From Ethanoligenens harbinense YUAN-3 (lineage in GTDB: Bacteria; Bacillota; Clostridia; Oscillospirales; Ethanoligenentaceae): a stretch of DNA of 64,000 nt. The stretch's first letter is position 1. Each line of letters opens with the position of its first letter. Location: positions 248,001-312,000 of the forward strand of contig NC_014828.1 in assembly GCF_000178115.2 (NCBI RefSeq), in the 5' to 3' direction. This document shows positions 46,501-54,978 of the stretch, in pieces. Made by a program: the position numbers and the translations under genes. The notes under the pieces are model-generated. The model was not told the origin of the DNA, made no database searches, and saw only the letters and a program-made list of their open reading frames with translations.

Positions 46501-47242
46501 AGCTGCGGGTGAAGCCGTCGCTCGATTCGATCCCAAACCGGTAATTGGGGTCAATTACCGGCAGGGTCATGACGCGCAGGCCGCCGGCCAGCGCCATGTC
46601 GCATTCCCCGCCGCGTATCGCCGTGCAGGCGTTGTGCAGGGCAACGAGAGAAGAGGAACACGCCGTATCCGTTATCTGACTCGGACCGTGAAGGTCAAAG
46701 TAATATGAAGCGTATCCGGCGACCATGGGGGCGTACAGGCCTTCGATGCCGCTGCTCATGTATTCCGGCTCCGTCTGCCGGACCAACTCACGGTATTTTG
46801 CCCACTCGATGTCGCTGGAAAGCCCGACAAAAACGCCGACACTGCGGTTTTCGCTCCCTACGACACAGCCCGCGTCTTCCAGCGTATGCTGGACGGTTTC
46901 CAGGAAGAGGCGTTCCGCCGGATTCATCAACATGGCTTCCCGGGGCGTCAGCCCGAAGAATGCGCCGTCGAATCCGTCAATCTCCTCCAGATACGAGGCA
47001 TAATGAAAGGCGTCCGCCGGTTTGGCCTGATGAACGGGCGGGCACAGTTTTTTCCGGTAGGAAGAAATCGGCCGATTGCAGTCGATCCCGTTTTCGATGT
47101 GATCCCAGAATGTATCGGGGGTGTCGGCAAACGGCATGTTCAGGCCGATGCCGATCACGGCGATCCCGTCGTCCGCCCGGTTTTCCGGACCGGCGGGGCG
47201 GGTGCCGCCGGGGTTGAGCATGCGGAGCTGTTTAATATTCAT
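43535..47242 (-). CDS. AT-less polyketide synthase module KS-KR-ACP
   Basis: A 1,235-residue single module. The KS has Cys195 in DTACSSSL, THGTGT, and SVKTMLGHLYDCAG for the two histidines. There is no AT, only a linker ending PVYPFEHVPLW. The KR nucleotide loop is GGSGALA (from 845), in which the last glycine is replaced; the catalytic Lys, Ser, Tyr and Asn (FSSGVS, AAYAAAN) look intact. The ACP serine is Ser1155 in LGGNSI. An acidic tail (ELIDSIDSDSDVDAI) may dock to the next protein. It needs the trans acyltransferase for extender units. Its start overlaps the end of the AMP-ligase gene by 11 bp; GAGGG precedes the ATG. Confidence 0.92.
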   Translation of the reverse strand: MNIKQLRMLNPGGTRPAGPENRADDGIAVIGIGLNMPFADTPDTFWDHIENGIDCNRPISSYRKKLCPPVHQAKPADAFHYASYLEEIDGFDGAFFGLTPREAMLMNPAERLFLETVQHTLEDAGCVVGSENRSVGVFVGLSSDIEWAKYRELVRQTEPEYMSSGIEGLYAPMVAGYASYYFDLHGPSQITDTACSSSLVALHNACTAIRGGECDMALAGGLRVMTLPVIDPNYRFGIESSDGFTRSFDAGADGSGTGEGVAAVLLKRQSDAVRDRDHIYAVIRGSGVNHNGRSMGVTVTSPEAQGTLLSEIWRKAGIDPEQIGFLETHGTGTPLGDPIEIDGIANAFARFTDRKQFCAISSVKTMLGHLYDCAGITSLIEAVLALSRRKLPPLVHFNRPNRALDLMDSPVYINTKCRAWESDHPRLCGVNSFGVSGTNCHVLLEEATPSPAPAAVPAALRLFVLSAKTECTLKRYCDDYLAFLRAHRNISVDNLCYTAAVGRKAYACRFAACVDSVSALSAALDRFRSGRADGSFFCNTPGIAGPTGLDGGGSELERIGKLYCSGRTINWTDVFSGGSFQKLSLPVYPFEHVPLWPKLMSGDHREFYFRFAWRERALARQETAQKQPVLFCSDGSAQAEAIRTALVERGVHAISTRFCKRFEKRANSEYSLGSSAEDSTAFLREMQEGRWKKIVFFRASEKSRMARETLDALKETVENGLYRMLSLVKAIEKQDVSQKAEFIVVTDRAEEVTGEETELHPENAMYSSLGKTVNQECCRVKCRVIDLDEHTSPAAAVDEILFGKDQAVALRNDRRLIQRLEPVHLHKTENGNDPFREGGVYVITGGSGALAAHVAKWIAARRGTHLILIGRSPIDPGHPAAGGSQAARTLETMEAIRALGSSAEYIQADVADERAAAEAFDRIRRTYGRLNGVIHMAGITGNRMIVNMERSDFETVLAPKVFGTWNIDRLTQGDDLDFFLLFSSGVSFIGETGLAAYAAANQFLNSFAQCRRRTRSVQAFDWVVWENQRMMDGYSRNVDGWFEQIRPNDALACMRELMPRRESGLLIGRLNRKNRYEKSMFSHLPFEVSEEVQRMVRITERAAAPDHTETGRRAASPHPADPRTIEGTLTGIFREVLGYQEIDIHDNFFDLGGNSILLKKLHQKVDEAFPGQVEVADFFAYTTVSKMAAHLAQTAGPATATMQEAEKPDDKLLELIDSIDSDSDVDAIVAQIENM

Positions 47243-49772
47243 GTGATACCCTCATAAAGCCGTCCGGCTGAAGCTGGCAGATTGCGTCCCGGTAGCCGTC
47301 TGTCAGGGCGTTAAAGGCATCGCAGTCCACCTTCGAGGCGTTGCAGAAAAAACGGATGGAGGAAGGACCGGACACCGCGACGACGTCAAACGTATCCAAC
47401 AGTTCCTCCGGGGGAGTGGGCGCCGCGCCGTCCGGTAAAAACAAAAGGGAGAGATCATCCGAAGGAAATCTCCGGAGCGCCGCATCCTCCGGAAGCGCGC
47501 AGGCCCCGTCTTCCTCAGACAACTGCGCCGCTATGGACTGGAGGGCATCCAAAACATCTCTGGATTCGTACAGCTTGATATGCACCGGACGGATGCGTTT
47601 GTCCGGCCGCATCACGTTTAGGCCGGCTGTTTCGCAATCGGTTTCCAGAGGAAGCATGCAGACAAAAAGCCCGACCCGGAACGCCTCCAGAGATAGGCGA
47701 TGCAGGCTGCAGTACTGTTGATGCCCGGCGCATTCCTGCTCCGTCCAATCGACAGAAAACATCCGGGGAGCGGTGGGGGCGGACGGAGCGGTTCGCGTCA
47801 GTCTCGGGGCATGGACTCTTCCGATGGGGTCCGCATGCTGTCGATCCAGAAACGCCGCCATTTTGGAGATGGTCGGGTAGGTGAACAGGTCCGTCAGCCT
47901 GGACAGGCCAGGGAACGCATACTCGATTTCCCGCTGAATCTCAACCAGTTGCGTAGAGTTGCCGCCCAGATCGAATAGGCTGGTGTCTTTGTCGATATCC
48001 GTTGTTTGGAGGATCTGCGCGCAGATCTCCGCGAGTTGCTTTTCGGTGTCGTTAAAGCCTTCCGTCAGGGTGGACGGGGTTTGCTCCCGCATCAGCGCGA
48101 CGTTTGCTTCCAGCGTCTGAAATGCACCGCGTAGATAATGGCTTTTCAGGGTTTCCTTATCGACCTTGCCGCTGCCCGTGACGGGAAGCCGCTCGACCGG
48201 CAGGACAGACTTCGGTCTTTGCCCGATGTTCTGCAAAAACAGATGTTCCACGCGCTGGAAGGCCGATGCGTATTTCTCATATGGTTCCGGAACCTGCACG
48301 AAAACAGCCAACTCGTCGTTCTTGCTGTCTTGATCCTGCAGGATGACAATGGCACATTTTACCCCGACGGTTTCCAAAACCAGCCGTTCAAGGTCGTTGC
48401 AGTAATAATTGTGCCCGCGGACAATGAGCATGTCTTTTGCACGGCCGGTCAGCACCAGCCTGTTCCGGCGCAGGAAACCGATGTCTCCCGTATACAGCCA
48501 GCCGTCCGGGCGGAACACGCCGTCCAGCGCCCGGTCCAGATATCCATTCGACACGGAATCGCCTTTTACATAAACATAGCCGACCGTGCCATCCGCCAGT
48601 GGGCGGTAGTCGGCGTCGCACACCTTGATGGCACAGCCGTCCAGCGCGTAACCCAAGTCGCAGAACAGGGAGGTTCCCTCGTCGTTTGGACTTTCCGCCT
48701 CCCGAACGTGCTGACCCACCGAAAGCTGCCTGCGGTCAACGGCGGCAAAGATGGGCGCTTCGCCGCACGGGGCAAAGCTGACGCCAAGGGTCGCTTCCGA
48801 CATGCCATAGACATCGCGCATCGCGACTTCCTGCAGCCCGTACGGTTTGAGCGCCTGCAGGAATTTTGTGCAGGCCGACCTGGAAATAGGTTCGCCACCG
48901 TTGAAGATCAGACGCACACAGGACAGATCCCAGTCAAATCGCCTGTCTGCCGTCAAAAAGCGGCGAAGGAAATACTCCAACCCGAAGTTGGGGGACGACA
49001 GAATGGTCGTGCGCCTTTGATTGGCTTGATCCATCCAGATCAATGGATCCCGGATGAAAAGCTCGGGCGACAGGATGGTATGGTCGATCCCCAACTCCAC
49101 CGGAATCAGATGAAAGCCGATCAGACCGATGTTGAAAGTCAGCGGCAGCCAGCTCAGGGCAAGATCCGTCCCGCCGATCCGTCCTGCCTTTTTAACGGCT
49201 TCAACATTGGTGCACATGTTCTTATGGGAAAGGAGCACGCCTTTTGGGTCGCCTGTGGAGCCGGAAGAAAACTGGATGTATGCGATGTCTTCATCGTCGG
49301 GCGTATTCAGTTCGCCGGTCTTATCAGGCAGTTCCTCCGGCAGCGTCATCCAGACGGCTTCCATTTCCTCTCGCCAGGCGGCTTTGCCTGCGGTTGCGGA
49401 AGCGGTGTGGATAAACCGCTGCGCGGCTTTGTCCGTCAGGATGAGAGGGCGGCCGGTTTGACGCCAGATGTTAAACAGCCGCGAAAAATCAAGGCTGCTT
49501 TTCGCCACCGGGATCGGAACCGGGACCACACCGCCCAGCACACATGCCCAAAACGCCTGGACAAATGCGCAGGGGTCTTCCAACTGGAAGATCAGTCGGC
49601 TACCCTTCATCAGCCGGTGTTCCTGCAGGTAGTGAAGGAGGCGGACAGAGCGAAGGTACAGGTCCCGGTAGGTGAGGCAGACCGTTTCGCCATGTCCGTA
49701 GAGAAAGGACATGCTTTGCTGGCTATCCTTGTGGTTGAGCAAATAGGAGTCAATGTGATGCAACGGATGCAC
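47232..49772 (-). CDS. acyl-AMP ligase (FAAL-like)-ACP-halfC loading protein
   Basis: An 846-residue protein predicted to start the assembly line. Residues 1-570 form an AMP-forming acyl ligase with FSSGSTGDPKG (Ser169), YGMSEATLGVSFAPCG and DGWLYTGDIG. It lacks an NRPS-type pocket and looks like fatty-acyl-AMP ligases that load carboxylic acids on a carrier. An ACP follows (Ser606 in FDLGGNSTQL). The last ~200 residues have the layout of the C-lobe of a condensation domain, without HHxxxDG. The acid loaded cannot be predicted. The start is uncertain: GTG at 49772 overlaps the AGGAAGTG ribosome site, and the TTG at 49763 has better spacing. Confidence 0.88.
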   Translation of the reverse strand: MHPLHHIDSYLLNHKDSQQSMSFLYGHGETVCLTYRDLYLRSVRLLHYLQEHRLMKGSRLIFQLEDPCAFVQAFWACVLGGVVPVPIPVAKSSLDFSRLFNIWRQTGRPLILTDKAAQRFIHTASATAGKAAWREEMEAVWMTLPEELPDKTGELNTPDDEDIAYIQFSSGSTGDPKGVLLSHKNMCTNVEAVKKAGRIGGTDLALSWLPLTFNIGLIGFHLIPVELGIDHTILSPELFIRDPLIWMDQANQRRTTILSSPNFGLEYFLRRFLTADRRFDWDLSCVRLIFNGGEPISRSACTKFLQALKPYGLQEVAMRDVYGMSEATLGVSFAPCGEAPIFAAVDRRQLSVGQHVREAESPNDEGTSLFCDLGYALDGCAIKVCDADYRPLADGTVGYVYVKGDSVSNGYLDRALDGVFRPDGWLYTGDIGFLRRNRLVLTGRAKDMLIVRGHNYYCNDLERLVLETVGVKCAIVILQDQDSKNDELAVFVQVPEPYEKYASAFQRVEHLFLQNIGQRPKSVLPVERLPVTGSGKVDKETLKSHYLRGAFQTLEANVALMREQTPSTLTEGFNDTEKQLAEICAQILQTTDIDKDTSLFDLGGNSTQLVEIQREIEYAFPGLSRLTDLFTYPTISKMAAFLDRQHADPIGRVHAPRLTRTAPSAPTAPRMFSVDWTEQECAGHQQYCSLHRLSLEAFRVGLFVCMLPLETDCETAGLNVMRPDKRIRPVHIKLYESRDVLDALQSIAAQLSEEDGACALPEDAALRRFPSDDLSLLFLPDGAAPTPPEELLDTFDVVAVSGPSSIRFFCNASKVDCDAFNALTDGYRDAICQLQPDGFMRVSHEY

Positions 49773-49788
49773 TTCCTCTCATTACGAA

Positions 49789-51666
49789 TCAGATCCAGCA
49801 GCGGTGCCGCTCAAAGGGATAGACCGGCAGGGAAAGCGTCTTCACCGCCCGGTTTTTATAGAGCAGTTTCCAGTTGACCGCGGCGCCCCGGCAATACAGC
49901 CGGGAAATGTCAAGATAGCTTTGATGGCATTCCCCGCCTCGCTTTTGGCTGGCGTCCAAAACAAGACGGTCCGCTTCCCGGTCCAGCGCTTCTTTTTCCT
50001 CCGAACGGAGTAGCCCGTTTGTATCAAACCGGGCTGCGTCCCCGTTCCACGCACTTTTCAGAGCGTCCAGCAATTCCCGCTTTTGTGTAAAAACAAAGGC
50101 GGCACGGTATCGATGGTGGTCCCGCCCGTATCCGGCCGTGTAACACATGCTTTCGAGGTCAATGGCCGGATTCTCCACAAGCAGCTCAGCATACGCGCGA
50201 AGCAACTGTTGGAACGAATACGCCGATTTTGCGGAAACGGCCAACAGATATGGGGCGCTTTCCGCCGGTTCAGGAGAAACCGGAGCATCCTTGGAAAACT
50301 CCCTCAAAACCGCGTGGCAGTTTGTCCCGCTCAGGCCGAAGGAACTGATTCCGCAGGTCCTTCGCCCGCCGGTGCTTTCCCACGGTGTCAACCTATCAAC
50401 TAGGAAAACCGGGGAATCCTCAAACGCGATACTGTGGTTGGGTCGGTTAAATGCAATTGTTTTGGGAATCACCCGGTTTTGGAGGGAAAGCATCAGCTTG
50501 ACGACGCCGGCCAGCCCTGAGGCGCCTTCGATGTGTCCGATGTTTGCCTTAACCGAGCCAATACCGCAGAACTGCTTGCGGTCGGTGTACCGTTCAAAGG
50601 CCTGCCGGATCCCTTCCATCTCAATGACGTCGCCAAGCTTGGTGCCCGTCCCGTGCGCTTCCATGTAGGAAATCTCTTCCGGATTGATGCCGGCTTTTTC
50701 CCATGCATTTACCATCACGTTCCGCTGTGCCACGGCGTTCGGCGCCGATATCCCGACCGACATGCCGTCCTGGTTGATCGCGCTGGAGATGATGACTGCG
50801 TAGACATGGTCGCGGTCGCGGACGGCATATCGGAGGGGCTTGAGCAATAACGAAACGACACCCTCCCCCCAGACGGTTCCATCGGCGGAATCGTCAAACG
50901 GAGAGAGGGTGTCGGACTCGGATTCGACGCGGAATCCTTCGTATTTGATTGGAACCATTCCGATGTTGATGCCGCCGACCAGCGCCATCTCGCAGTCTTC
51001 GTTTTTTAGGCCCTGACAGGCAATGTGCAGTGCGCATAACGAGGAAGAGCACGCCGTGTCGATCAGCATGGCAGGACCTTTCAGGTTGAGCAGGTAGGAC
51101 AGACGGCTTGCCAGAATCGAGGAGAGATTGTTCTCCATCGTGGCCATGGTGAAGCGTACCCGCTTTTCCTGCAGCATTCGGGAGTAACGCTCGATGTCGT
51201 CGTTGTTGAACCCGACGTAGATACCGGTGCACGTGCCTGAAACCTTCTGCATACAGTAGCCGCCGTCTTCCAGACAGTTCCAGAACGTTTCCAGCAACAG
51301 GCGGTGCAGCGGGTCCATCATGTTCGCGTCGTCCGCCGACAAGCCGAAAAAATCATAATCGAACTTGTCGATATCCGTTAGATAATTTCCCTTCTTAAAC
51401 ATCTGCGGGGTCAGCCGGATATTGCGGCACTTGAACCAGTTTTCAATATCGCGGTACCGCTGATCCGGAAAGTCCGAGCAGGCGCTGATGCCAAACAGAA
51501 GATTATTCCAGAGTTCGCGCAGGTTGTCCGCGCGAGGCAGTTTCACCGCCGCGCCAATGATGGCGATTTCGTCGGCGGAATGATTCTCGCCGGGAGCGCT
51601 TTTGTCGGCCTCGGGCTTTTTTGTCTCGATGTCATCAAAATCGATCAGTTCAAACAAGCTGTTCAT
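49789..51666 (-). CDS. discrete ketosynthase protein
   Basis: A 625-residue protein with one beta-ketoacyl synthase domain: Cys206 in DTACSSSL, EAHGTGT, and VKANIGHIEGASG. All three catalytic residues are present, so it should condense rather than only transfer. After the KS (to about residue 460) a linker ends with PVYPFERHRCWI, the usual KS-to-AT and post-AT remnant of trans-AT modules, and the protein stops there without an ACP. It would have to work on carrier proteins of its neighbours, most obviously the small ACP-halfC protein encoded 18 bp upstream. GGGAAG precedes the ATG at a long spacing. Confidence 0.9.
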   Translation of the reverse strand: MNSLFELIDFDDIETKKPEADKSAPGENHSADEIAIIGAAVKLPRADNLRELWNNLLFGISACSDFPDQRYRDIENWFKCRNIRLTPQMFKKGNYLTDIDKFDYDFFGLSADDANMMDPLHRLLLETFWNCLEDGGYCMQKVSGTCTGIYVGFNNDDIERYSRMLQEKRVRFTMATMENNLSSILASRLSYLLNLKGPAMLIDTACSSSLCALHIACQGLKNEDCEMALVGGINIGMVPIKYEGFRVESESDTLSPFDDSADGTVWGEGVVSLLLKPLRYAVRDRDHVYAVIISSAINQDGMSVGISAPNAVAQRNVMVNAWEKAGINPEEISYMEAHGTGTKLGDVIEMEGIRQAFERYTDRKQFCGIGSVKANIGHIEGASGLAGVVKLMLSLQNRVIPKTIAFNRPNHSIAFEDSPVFLVDRLTPWESTGGRRTCGISSFGLSGTNCHAVLREFSKDAPVSPEPAESAPYLLAVSAKSAYSFQQLLRAYAELLVENPAIDLESMCYTAGYGRDHHRYRAAFVFTQKRELLDALKSAWNGDAARFDTNGLLRSEEKEALDREADRLVLDASQKRGGECHQSYLDISRLYCRGAAVNWKLLYKNRAVKTLSLPVYPFERHRCWI

Positions 51667-51684
51667 GTTGTCACTACTTCCCGC

Positions 51685-52530
51685 TCAGTGCAGCAGCATT
51701 TTTGTCATTGTTTTTTCAAACGCCAGATAAAATTTTTCCATGATGGCGCTGTTCAGCACGTTTGTATTATATTCGAGATCAAGCGTTACCTGGGAGCCGG
51801 TTTCCGTGTACCCCAAGCGAAGAGCGAAAAAGTCCAGTTGTTCTCCGTCGATTTCCAACAGCGCGGTGTCATAAACCAGCGGGAAAATGGCTGCCGGAGG
51901 GTTCTCGGCGCATTTTAACCGGAGCGCGGAAGCGGGATATTCCTCTTTTCCGCTCAACTTTTCCGCCACGGTCTGGTGCAGCGCGCCGAAAGACGCGATG
52001 CCGTCAAAATCCAGCTCAATTTCGGTCAGTCGGTTTGTGTGGCTGGTGGCGGTTTGCAAATTGATTTTAGGAGCCCCGATCATTTTCGCCAGAGCAAACC
52101 CAAAGGCGGAAACGGCTATTGTCCCCAAGGAATGTTGCGCGCCTGTATAGGCCGCCGCGTCCAGCGGGATGGACCATTGCTTCCATCCGCGGTGGCCCGG
52201 CGTTTCCAAAAATGCTGCCGGCAAGGAAACCGCCCGCGCGGACGGTTCGGCACCGAGAGACCGGCGGGAATCAAGAAAACGGGACAAATTTTCAACCGAC
52301 GGATAATTGAATAAATCCGTCAGTTTCAATTCGGGAATCTGCGGCTTCAATTGATTGAAAACATCCATGAGAGCCATAGAATCCAAGCCGATCTGAAAGA
52401 AATTATCTGTGGCCTTTATTTTGGGTATACCGAGAAACTGTCTTAAAATTTTCAGGATATCATCTTGTGTTTCCGAATCGCCTACAGGTAATGTTCCCGT
52501 GCCTTTTTTGTTTACACCGAACAACAGCAA
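51685..52530 (-). CDS. ACP fused to a C-terminal half-condensation domain
   Basis: A 281-residue protein, first gene of the leftward operon. Residues 20-95 are a carrier domain with Ser51 in FQIGLDSMAL. Residues ~105-281 resemble only the C-lobe of a condensation domain: SLGTIAVSAFGFALA, an ELDFDG strand, IFPLVYDTALL and LEYNTNVLNSAIMEKF. The N-lobe with the active HHxxxDG is missing. The same architecture (carrier, then half domain) ends the AMP-ligase protein and the giant synthase. The start is a TTG at 52530 or 52524 behind AAAGGA; no ATG is available nearby. Confidence 0.8.
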   Translation of the reverse strand: MLLFGVNKKGTGTLPVGDSETQDDILKILRQFLGIPKIKATDNFFQIGLDSMALMDVFNQLKPQIPELKLTDLFNYPSVENLSRFLDSRRSLGAEPSARAVSLPAAFLETPGHRGWKQWSIPLDAAAYTGAQHSLGTIAVSAFGFALAKMIGAPKINLQTATSHTNRLTEIELDFDGIASFGALHQTVAEKLSGKEEYPASALRLKCAENPPAAIFPLVYDTALLEIDGEQLDFFALRLGYTETGSQVTLDLEYNTNVLNSAIMEKFYLAFEKTMTKMLLH

Positions 52531-52935
52531 TCCGTCCTTTCTGTGTTCGTGCCTCCTGCTCGCACGACTTCAATCTGTTGGAAGGCATGATCCAAATTCA
52601 CTATCTAGCGTAAGACAGGATTTGACATTATTGTATCACGATATCATAAAAATTACAATATATTATAAAAACTTGTATTTTATGTATTGTATAATCGACT
52701 TTCATATGCTAGAGTTTGATATGGAAATGGACGGCATGCGCAGCTTTTTTATTTACGGGCTCGCGGGGAAACGATTGTGCAAACCGCTTGGAAACGATAA
52801 CCAAGGTTTATTATAGCATCTTGGTAAGGAAATAACCTGCCCACTTCTGTAAATAATATGTAAAAGAGTGTAATTTTGATCGGCCCAAACGGGTGCCGGA
52901 GCATTTATAATCATGCGATCAGAAGGAGCCATCCT
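52531..52935. other. divergent control region of the biosynthetic cluster
   Basis: A stretch of 405 bp between the leftward biosynthetic operon and the rightward exporter/PPTase operon, much richer in AT (52620-52720) than the coding parts. It contains a leftward promoter (52630-52658), three TTGTAT copies (52631, 52673 and 52687 region) and a TATAAT at 52690-52695. No regulator gene is encoded in it or next to it. One short frame (52708-52820) has no ribosome site. Confidence 0.55.
52630..52658 (-). promoter_or_regulatory. probable promoter of the biosynthetic operon
   Basis: On the minus strand TTGTAA (52653-52658) and TACAAT (52630-52635) are spaced 17 bp. A leader of about 95 nt leads to the TTG start at 52530. 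It is a weak-to-moderate match to sigma-A and probably needs regulation. Confidence 0.5.
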
Positions 52936-53883
52936 ATGGATTTGTTAAATTCGGTGGATCTTATCAAGTATTATGGGAAAAAAATGGCGCTCGATCATCT
53001 TACGTTCTCCATCCGGGAAAATGAAGTGTTCAGCCTGCTTGGTCAGAATGGCGCGGGTAAAAGCACAACGATCAATATTTTAACCGGGTTGATCAGGAGC
53101 GACAGCGGAACGTTTCTTTTCGACGGTCATGATTTGAAAAAAGAGCCTGCCTATTTTAAAAGAAACATCGGCTTTGTTCCGCAGGACATTGCGTTTTATG
53201 GACGGCTGACCGCTCTGGAAAATACCAAATTTTTCGGCTCGCTTTTTAATCTGTCGGGCAGGAAGCTGCATCAGCAGGCGATGGAAGCCCTTGATTTTGT
53301 TGGTCTGTCCGAGGTGGCGAATGAATTTCCCGGCAGATTTTCGGGCGGCATGAAGCGGCGGCTAAATATCGCCTGCTCTATCGTCCACAAACCGAGGCTC
53401 ATCATTATGGATGAGCCTACAGTCGGAATTGATCCTTCTTCCAGGAACCATATCCTTCAGTCCATTCTGACGATGAAACAAGGCGATTCCACAATCATTT
53501 ACACGACGCACTATATGGAAGAAGTCGAAAAGATCGCGGACCGTATCCTGATCCTTGATCACGGTCGAAAAGTCGCCGAGGGGACCCAAAAGGAGCTGGA
53601 ACGGAAGATAACCGCGAGGCATACCTACACGTTCTTTCTGTCCAGCACGGAACGGGTGGATCCAGGCGCTTTGTTGCGCCTGGAATCGGTATGCGACGTA
53701 ACCGTCAGCAAAAACAAAGTGGTGGTCAGCACCAACATTTTCAGCAGAAACATCAATGACATCATTGCCTATTTTACAAACAACCGCATAGAAATCCTCG
53801 ATATTGAAAACCAGTCGATCAGCCTCGAGAGTACGTTCTTGGCACTGACGGAAGACGGCGGGAAGGGGGAAGGCACGGCATGA
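52936..53883 (+). CDS. ABC-2 type exporter ATP-binding protein (DrrA/CcmA type)
   Basis: ATPase of 315 residues. Walker A is GQNGAGKST, the signature is FSGGMKRRLNIACSIVHKP and Walker B is LIIMDEPTVGIDP. The C-terminal extension of ~90 residues is usual for drug-exporting ATPases of the DrrA/NatA kind. AAGGAG stands before the ATG at 52936, so the longer frame is rejected. It overlaps the first permease gene by four bases. As first gene of the operon that diverges from the biosynthetic genes, it probably powers export of the product or immunity to it. Confidence 0.92.
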   Translation: MDLLNSVDLIKYYGKKMALDHLTFSIRENEVFSLLGQNGAGKSTTINILTGLIRSDSGTFLFDGHDLKKEPAYFKRNIGFVPQDIAFYGRLTALENTKFFGSLFNLSGRKLHQQAMEALDFVGLSEVANEFPGRFSGGMKRRLNIACSIVHKPRLIIMDEPTVGIDPSSRNHILQSILTMKQGDSTIIYTTHYMEEVEKIADRILILDHGRKVAEGTQKELERKITARHTYTFFLSSTERVDPGALLRLESVCDVTVSKNKVVVSTNIFSRNINDIIAYFTNNRIEILDIENQSISLESTFLALTEDGGKGEGTA

Positions 53884-54965
53884 ACGTTGTGTGGAGCGTC
53901 ACCGCGGCCACGTTCAAAATGATGATCCGGAACACAAAGAACATGATCCATATGGTATTGATTCCCCTACTTTTGATCGTTGTTTTGTCTGCTGTGTTTT
54001 CCAACTTTTTTGCGAATCGCACCTTGTCAACAGCCACGGGCACCATCGCCTATTATTCGTCCGGGCAGGGTGATTTCGTCGACCGGTTCGTTCAGGCGGA
54101 AACGCAGGCGGCCTCCCCGGCACGATTTGTGCGGGTTCGCTCCCTCTCCGACATCTACGGCGCGGACGGATATATGAAATATGCCGCGGCTGTCGTGTAC
54201 CGGAATGGGCAGGTTTATTATTATGAGAATGAAAATCCCGCTTATTCCGGGGTCTCGGACCGGATCAGGCCCGCGCTGCTGCTGTTTGCAGCACGCGGCG
54301 GAACGGAAACGTCGTCCGCGGCGAACGGGAACGCGGCGATTCAAACGGTTTCCCTGCCGGCGCGAACGTCGATTGATTATTACGCGGTCGGCATCCTGGT
54401 CATGATTATTTTCAACGGCGCGTTTTCCGCCATGTATTCCCTGAAAAATGACGGCCGGTTCAACGTTGTGTTGCGGCTGCGTTCCGCCCCGTCCAGTCTG
54501 TATCTGACTTTGTTCGGCAAGATCGCCGGCTGCCTGCTCATCTCCGCCGTGCAAAGCGGCTTGCTTCTGGTGCTCAGCGCGTTTATGGGGGCTGACTGGG
54601 GAGGCAATCTTCCGTTTCTTCTGTTTGTGCTTCTGACGGAGACGGTCGGGGCGACCGCTTTCGGGTTTTTCGTCGGCGCATATACAAAACAGGATACCAA
54701 TGTCACCGCGATCCTGACCGCACTGGTGCTGGTGCTGTCGTTTCTGGGCGGTTGTTTTATTCCCGTTCGGTACTTTGGCGGCGGCATGTTGACGCTGTGC
54801 CGGCTGACCCCCCTGTATTGGACGATGCAGGGGCTGTTCCAGATCATTGCCGGCAGCGGTGTGAACGCCGCTGCCGTCGCCGTTGCGTTTAATCTTGCGC
54901 TGGGGCTGCTGTTTTTGGTCAGCGTTTACCTGAAAACCGGGAAAATGTCGATATCTTTGGAATAG
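53880..54965 (+). CDS. ABC-2 type permease
   Basis: A 361-residue permease: one N-terminal membrane helix (MVLIPLLLIVVLSAVFSNFF), an outer domain of about 150 residues with TIAYYSSG near its start, then five helices including ILVMIIFNGAFSAMYSL, TALVLVLSFLGGCFIP and a final segment near the end. This is the standard DrrB/NatB-like layout. It shares ATGA with the ATPase gene before it and is followed five bases later by a second, similar permease, suggesting a heterodimeric exporter. Confidence 0.88.
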   Translation: MNVVWSVTAATFKMMIRNTKNMIHMVLIPLLLIVVLSAVFSNFFANRTLSTATGTIAYYSSGQGDFVDRFVQAETQAASPARFVRVRSLSDIYGADGYMKYAAAVVYRNGQVYYYENENPAYSGVSDRIRPALLLFAARGGTETSSAANGNAAIQTVSLPARTSIDYYAVGILVMIIFNGAFSAMYSLKNDGRFNVVLRLRSAPSSLYLTLFGKIAGCLLISAVQSGLLLVLSAFMGADWGGNLPFLLFVLLTETVGATAFGFFVGAYTKQDTNVTAILTALVLVLSFLGGCFIPVRYFGGGMLTLCRLTPLYWTMQGLFQIIAGSGVNAAAVAVAFNLALGLLFLVSVYLKTGKMSISLE

Positions 54966-54978
54966 AGGAGTGAGCGGA

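Noticed and set aside
31724-52530. Acyltransferase domains inside the KS-containing proteins
   Set aside because: No GHSxG motif occurs in any of them; the KS is followed only by linker sequence, so loading must be in trans by the protein at 30423-31694.
52708-52818. Short plus-strand frame in the divergent control region (LEFDMEMDGMRSFF...)
   Set aside because: Begins near a TATAAT but has no ribosome site, and no similarity to a precursor peptide or regulator that I can recognise.
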